NCBI RefSeq assembly: GCF_005938645.2 | Contig: NZ_CP042171.1 | Coordinates: forward strand, 2,294,001 to 2,358,000 | DNA: 64,000 nt | Source: Pedobacter sp. KBS0701 | GTDB taxonomy: Bacteria > Bacteroidota > Bacteroidia > Sphingobacteriales > Sphingobacteriaceae | Reading direction: 5' to 3' | Part shown: piece by piece, positions 61,133-64,000 of the stretch | How positions within the stretch are numbered: position 1 is the stretch's first letter | How the letters are laid out: each line of letters opens with the position of its first letter | The notes under the pieces: model-generated | Seen by the model: the letters and a program-made list of their open reading frames with translations, nothing else | What the model was told of the DNA's origin: nothing | Database searches by the model: none | Program-made: the position numbers and the translations under genes

Positions 61133-62212
61133 TTAAACCGCCCGTCCCATCTTCTTCAATATCCGATAGTGCGAACGTAGTGCCGATAAGAAAGTCGTAT
61201 TCTCATGATAGGGTAGCCCGAATTCAAGCGCCGTTTGTTTTACAATGCCAGATATTCTTCCATAATGTACATGGCATATTTTAGGAAAAAGGTGGTGTTC
61301 TATCTGTCGGTTTAATCCACCGAGAAAAAATGCTGAAATTGGCGATTGAGTTGCAAAATTAGCTGTAGTACGCATCTGGTGTTCGGCCCAGGCTTCTTCC
61401 ATATTGCCTTCTGCATTGGTTGTTGGAAAAGTTGTTCCTTCTACTACATGAGCCAGTTGGAAAACCAACCCCATGGTTAAACCCTGAGCGACATGTAACA
61501 CCACAAAGCCGATGGCAACCTGCCACCAGGCAAGCGGCATAATCAGTATCGGCAGACCAATAAAAATGAAGTAATAGAGAAATTTATAGAAAAACAGATT
61601 AAAGTATTCGATCTTGGGATGCTTGTTCTGGCAGGCACCCACACTCTTTTGAAAAAACTTTTTATAATCTTTACGAAACACCCAGGAAAGGGAAGCCAGA
61701 CTGTATAAAGGAAAAGCATACCACTGCTGAAAACGCTGGTGTGGTTTTAATTCATCTTCATTACATATACGGATCAGCCCCGGTGCTACTTCAATATCTT
61801 CATCATGACCAGGTATATTGGTATAAGTATGGTGAACCACATTGTGGGTAATGTTCCACACATAAGGATTTGCACCTACCATATTAAACAGAAAACTGAA
61901 AAACAAATTGGTGCGTTTAGAACTCGAAAAAGAACCGTGAATGGCATCATGACAAATATTGAAACCAATAAAAGCACAGGTGGCACCGAGTAAAATGGTT
62001 AAACTGAAAAGGATTAAGCTATGGACAGGCAAAAGCAATATCGTAAAGTAAAGTGCCAAAAATATGGTAAGGAAAAGACAGGCTTTAAACCACATCAGCT
62101 TATTGCCATTTGTGCTTCTGTTGTTTTCTCTAAAGTCGTTGTTTACCCTGCGGCGCACCTCAGTGTAAAAGGAGTTTCCCGATAAAGATGGGAATTTTGC
62201 TTTTGATTTCAT
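61133..62212 (-). CDS. Acyl-lipid fatty acid desaturase
   Basis: The 359-residue membrane enzyme has the three histidine boxes of the desaturase family: HDAIHGS (about 108-114), HNVVHHT (about 143-149) and QIEHH near residue 304, with four membrane helices between. These His residues hold the di-iron centre that inserts a double bond into acyl chains of lipids. The front-end or regio-specificity cannot be determined from sequence. It is a single gene, likely involved in cold adaptation of membranes, by family knowledge. Confidence 0.92.
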   Translation of the reverse strand: MKSKAKFPSLSGNSFYTEVRRRVNNDFRENNRSTNGNKLMWFKACLFLTIFLALYFTILLLPVHSLILFSLTILLGATCAFIGFNICHDAIHGSFSSSKRTNLFFSFLFNMVGANPYVWNITHNVVHHTYTNIPGHDEDIEVAPGLIRICNEDELKPHQRFQQWYAFPLYSLASLSWVFRKDYKKFFQKSVGACQNKHPKIEYFNLFFYKFLYYFIFIGLPILIMPLAWWQVAIGFVVLHVAQGLTMGLVFQLAHVVEGTTFPTTNAEGNMEEAWAEHQMRTTANFATQSPISAFFLGGLNRQIEHHLFPKICHVHYGRISGIVKQTALEFGLPYHENTTFLSALRSHYRILKKMGRAV

Positions 62213-62544
62213 GATCTTGTGCTCTTATCTACCCCATGTACGAGGTCGATGCTCCAAGTTCATTAAGTTTTTTTTGTTTCCCGGAACAATTTTGTCCCGC
62301 TTCTAATACTAACGTAAATCCGCCTGTTTAGTTTTCGACGAAGGTAATAACTTTAGTTATTGATTTACCTACATAAAACGTTAAATAAAAGCCCTGTTTT
62401 GTTAAAATAGTTCATGCGCAGCGATAAAGCACTAATTTATGCCTATAGCGGAAGGTGACGGAGGGTTATGAGATTAAAATATAAGACAATATACTTTTAG
62501 CCCGCACAATTTTTGCAGGATATATAATTTAATAAAGACACAAG
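62213..62544. other. 332-bp intergenic region
   Basis: This AT-rich gap lies between two minus-strand genes. No ORF, hairpin or repeat I would support; it should contain the desaturase promoter. Confidence 0.5.
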
Positions 62545-62715
62545 CTACTCGCTGTAATTCCTCTTATCAGCAGCATAAATATGGTACCAGATGTACAGAA
62601 TCCATATTAACACCACTGTGCTATAAACCAATTCGGGATCAAATGAATCCTTTGTAAGTATCAACGCAATGGAGGAGATCAGGGCAGTCAGGAAGAAATA
62701 AAAAATATTTTTCAT
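62545..62715 (-). CDS. 56-residue two-helix membrane protein
   Basis: This short gene runs from ATG 62713-62715 to TAG 62545-62547. The product has two hydrophobic helices (about 3-20 and 29-48) with KDSFDPE between, and a charged tail AADKRNYSE. It resembles small hypothetical inner-membrane proteins of Bacteroidota. The short length and lack of a family leave the function open. Confidence 0.5.
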   Translation of the reverse strand: MKNIFYFFLTALISSIALILTKDSFDPELVYSTVVLIWILYIWYHIYAADKRNYSE

Positions 62716-63027
62716 AACGTACTGATTTAATGAATGTTGTATTTAGTAAAAATAATAAAATATCTGTTGTTTACCAAATAGAAATAGCGATAATTTACTT
62801 ATTTCTGAAAATTGATTGCTTTCAATCCTTTTTAGTTATTAATTTACTGGGATTATTACTGTATGACCAATTTATTTTGCATCCAGACTACTTTTATATG
62901 CAATGCTTGCTGATTCTTAAAATCTTCTAAAGAGTTCCGTCCAATTAACACAAAATTGTGGCAATTAGGAATTTATATTTTTTGTAAGTTTACCCCACAC
63001 AAACTAACCAGGAACAATAACACACAA
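62716..63027. other. 312-bp divergent intergenic region
   Basis: It contains a 66-codon hydrophobic plus-strand frame (62730-62930) that I do not support as a gene. TTTTTTG near 62980 is close to a -7 box for the gene at 63028. Confidence 0.5.
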
Positions 63028-64000
63028 ATGATTAAATTTTCTTTAAGCTTAATTTCTTTTACGCTAGTTTTTTTTGGATTAAAAAACTTTTTTAGTGAAC
63101 CAGAGATACAACGTGTATCACCCCCCGAGCTAACAATCACCAATTTTGCCGGACCCGATGTTACACCTAGTCCAGCCTGTTTAGCAGTAGCACCTACCGG
63201 AGAAGTATATGTTGGTGTTGATATGATGGGCTCTTTAGGTAAAGATCCTGGTAAAGGACATATCCTTAAATTGATAGATAAGGATAACGATGGTAAAATG
63301 GACGAACATATCGATTTTGCCGAAGTGGACAATCCACGAGGCATTATTGTTCAAGGCAGCCAGGTTTATGTATTGCATACTACTTTTTCGAAAGAAACAA
63401 AACAAGCTACAGGCATGAATTTAGTTGTTTTTGAAGATAAAGACGGTGATGGAAAAGCCGATGGACCAGAAAAACCGCTTATTGAGCACATCAGTAATGC
63501 CAAATATATTCGCGAGCGCGGTACCGATCATGCCACCAATGGTATAAGAATGGGGATTGATGGATGGATTTACATCTCTGTAGGCGATTTTGGTTTTCAC
63601 GATGCGGTAGACCGCTCGGGTAAAAAACTGACCATGTTAGGTGGTGGTATTTTACGTGTACGCCCGGATGGGACCGAAATGGAAATTTATACCCACGGTA
63701 CGCGGAATGTTTATGATGTAGCTATTGATCCTTACATGAACGTTTTCACCAGAGAAAATACTAATGATGGTGGAGGATGGAACGTTCGCTTCTCGCACCA
63801 TATACAATCTGGAGAATATGGTTACCCGGTTTTATTTCAGAATTTTACCGACGAAATTATTCCTGCATTAGCTGATTTGGGCGGAGGATCGGGTACCGGA
63901 GCATTGTTTATGGATGAACCTAGCTGGCCAGAGCAATATAATCATGTTCCGATGATGGCAGATTGGGGCAGAAGCATGCTTTATATCCACAGGGTTACAA
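63028..64000 (+). CDS. PVC-type membrane-bound dehydrogenase-like protein (N-terminal part, cut by window edge)
   Basis: The ATG at 63028 opens a frame that continues past the right edge (324 codons seen). It begins with a signal peptide or anchor (MIKFSLSLISFTLVFFGL). A beta-propeller follows with EVYVGVDMMGSLGK, two EF-hand-like calcium loops (DKDNDGKMDE and DKDGDGKADG), RGTDHATNGIRMGIDGWIYISVGD and THGTRNVYDVAIDP. This is the propeller of the large secreted dehydrogenase-like proteins, frequent in Planctomycetes and Bacteroidota, that often end in a haem-binding cytochrome c domain. The C-terminal part is not visible, so the haem claim is inference. Confidence 0.82.
   Translation, partial: MIKFSLSLISFTLVFFGLKNFFSEPEIQRVSPPELTITNFAGPDVTPSPACLAVAPTGEVYVGVDMMGSLGKDPGKGHILKLIDKDNDGKMDEHIDFAEVDNPRGIIVQGSQVYVLHTTFSKETKQATGMNLVVFEDKDGDGKADGPEKPLIEHISNAKYIRERGTDHATNGIRMGIDGWIYISVGDFGFHDAVDRSGKKLTMLGGGILRVRPDGTEMEIYTHGTRNVYDVAIDPYMNVFTRENTNDGGGWNVRFSHHIQSGEYGYPVLFQNFTDEIIPALADLGGGSGTGALFMDEPSWPEQYNHVPMMADWGRSMLYIHRVT

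Noticed and set aside
62730..62930. 66-codon hydrophobic plus-strand ORF
   Set aside because: It is AT-rich with no start context and probably arises from poly-A/T composition in the divergent gap.

Overview
The window looks like chromosomal DNA of a Bacteroidota member, most likely Sphingobacteriaceae (Pedobacter-like). The signs are a SusC/SusD pair, DUF4959/DUF4998-type surface lipoproteins, many short lipobox signal peptides, AT-rich -7 boxes of the TAnnTTTG type instead of Shine-Dalgarno sites, LytTR regulation and a PVC-type soluble dehydrogenase-like protein. I could run no searches, so family calls rest on motifs I can read.

Layout. 1-2300: the N-terminal part of a GT51 penicillin-binding protein, a PPK2 polyphosphate kinase and the RNase P RNA (rnpB, minus strand). 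2387-8062: a minus-strand set (small Cys/His protein, TonB receptor, PepSY membrane protein, SCO1-like protein, cytochrome c lipoprotein) that reads as a copper or respiratory-metal handling cluster. 8148-8731: a VapC/antitoxin pair with a nonsense codon in the antitoxin and an altered toxin active site. 8911-22013: mostly housekeeping genes (phosphohexomutase, lysC, lysA, glutaryl-CoA dehydrogenase-like, folB, FAD-linked oxidase, thioesterase, Hsp20, a conserved protein of unknown function) with several small membrane proteins. 22161-22637: a second broken toxin-antitoxin pair (YoeB-like). 22739-30836: a TolC-MacA-MacB-type export operon running into a LytS/LytR two-component pair and a membrane-bound MutS-like ATPase.

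31174-36284: an S66 carboxypeptidase, a gene-poor stretch that holds a possible tRNA-like/structured RNA locus with a 53-codon ORF, a DEAD-box protein with degraded catalytic motifs, and an OmpA-family porin. 37372-54995: a polysaccharide utilisation locus: GntR-type regulator, SSS symporter, SusC, SusD, two surface lipoproteins, GH95 fucosidase and two clan GH-D alpha-galactosidase-like enzymes. Together these suggest capture and trimming of glycans carrying terminal alpha-fucose and alpha-galactose, with sugar uptake by the symporter. 55564-64000: small lipoproteins, a NagD-like HAD phosphatase, an esterase, an SGNH hydrolase, a Crp/Fnr regulator, a fatty acid desaturase and the start of a PVC-type dehydrogenase-like protein.

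Between genes there is a recurrent palindromic repeat family (cores resembling GTCATTTCGAGCGGAG and TCGAGATGACGA) in more than a dozen places, and a second family built on CCACAGATG. The most unusual items are the two independently decayed toxin-antitoxin modules, the tRNA-like locus near 32.9-33.2 kb, the heptanucleotide repeat inside lysA, and the pair of tiny membrane-protein genes squeezed between lysC and lysA with overlapping starts and stops.
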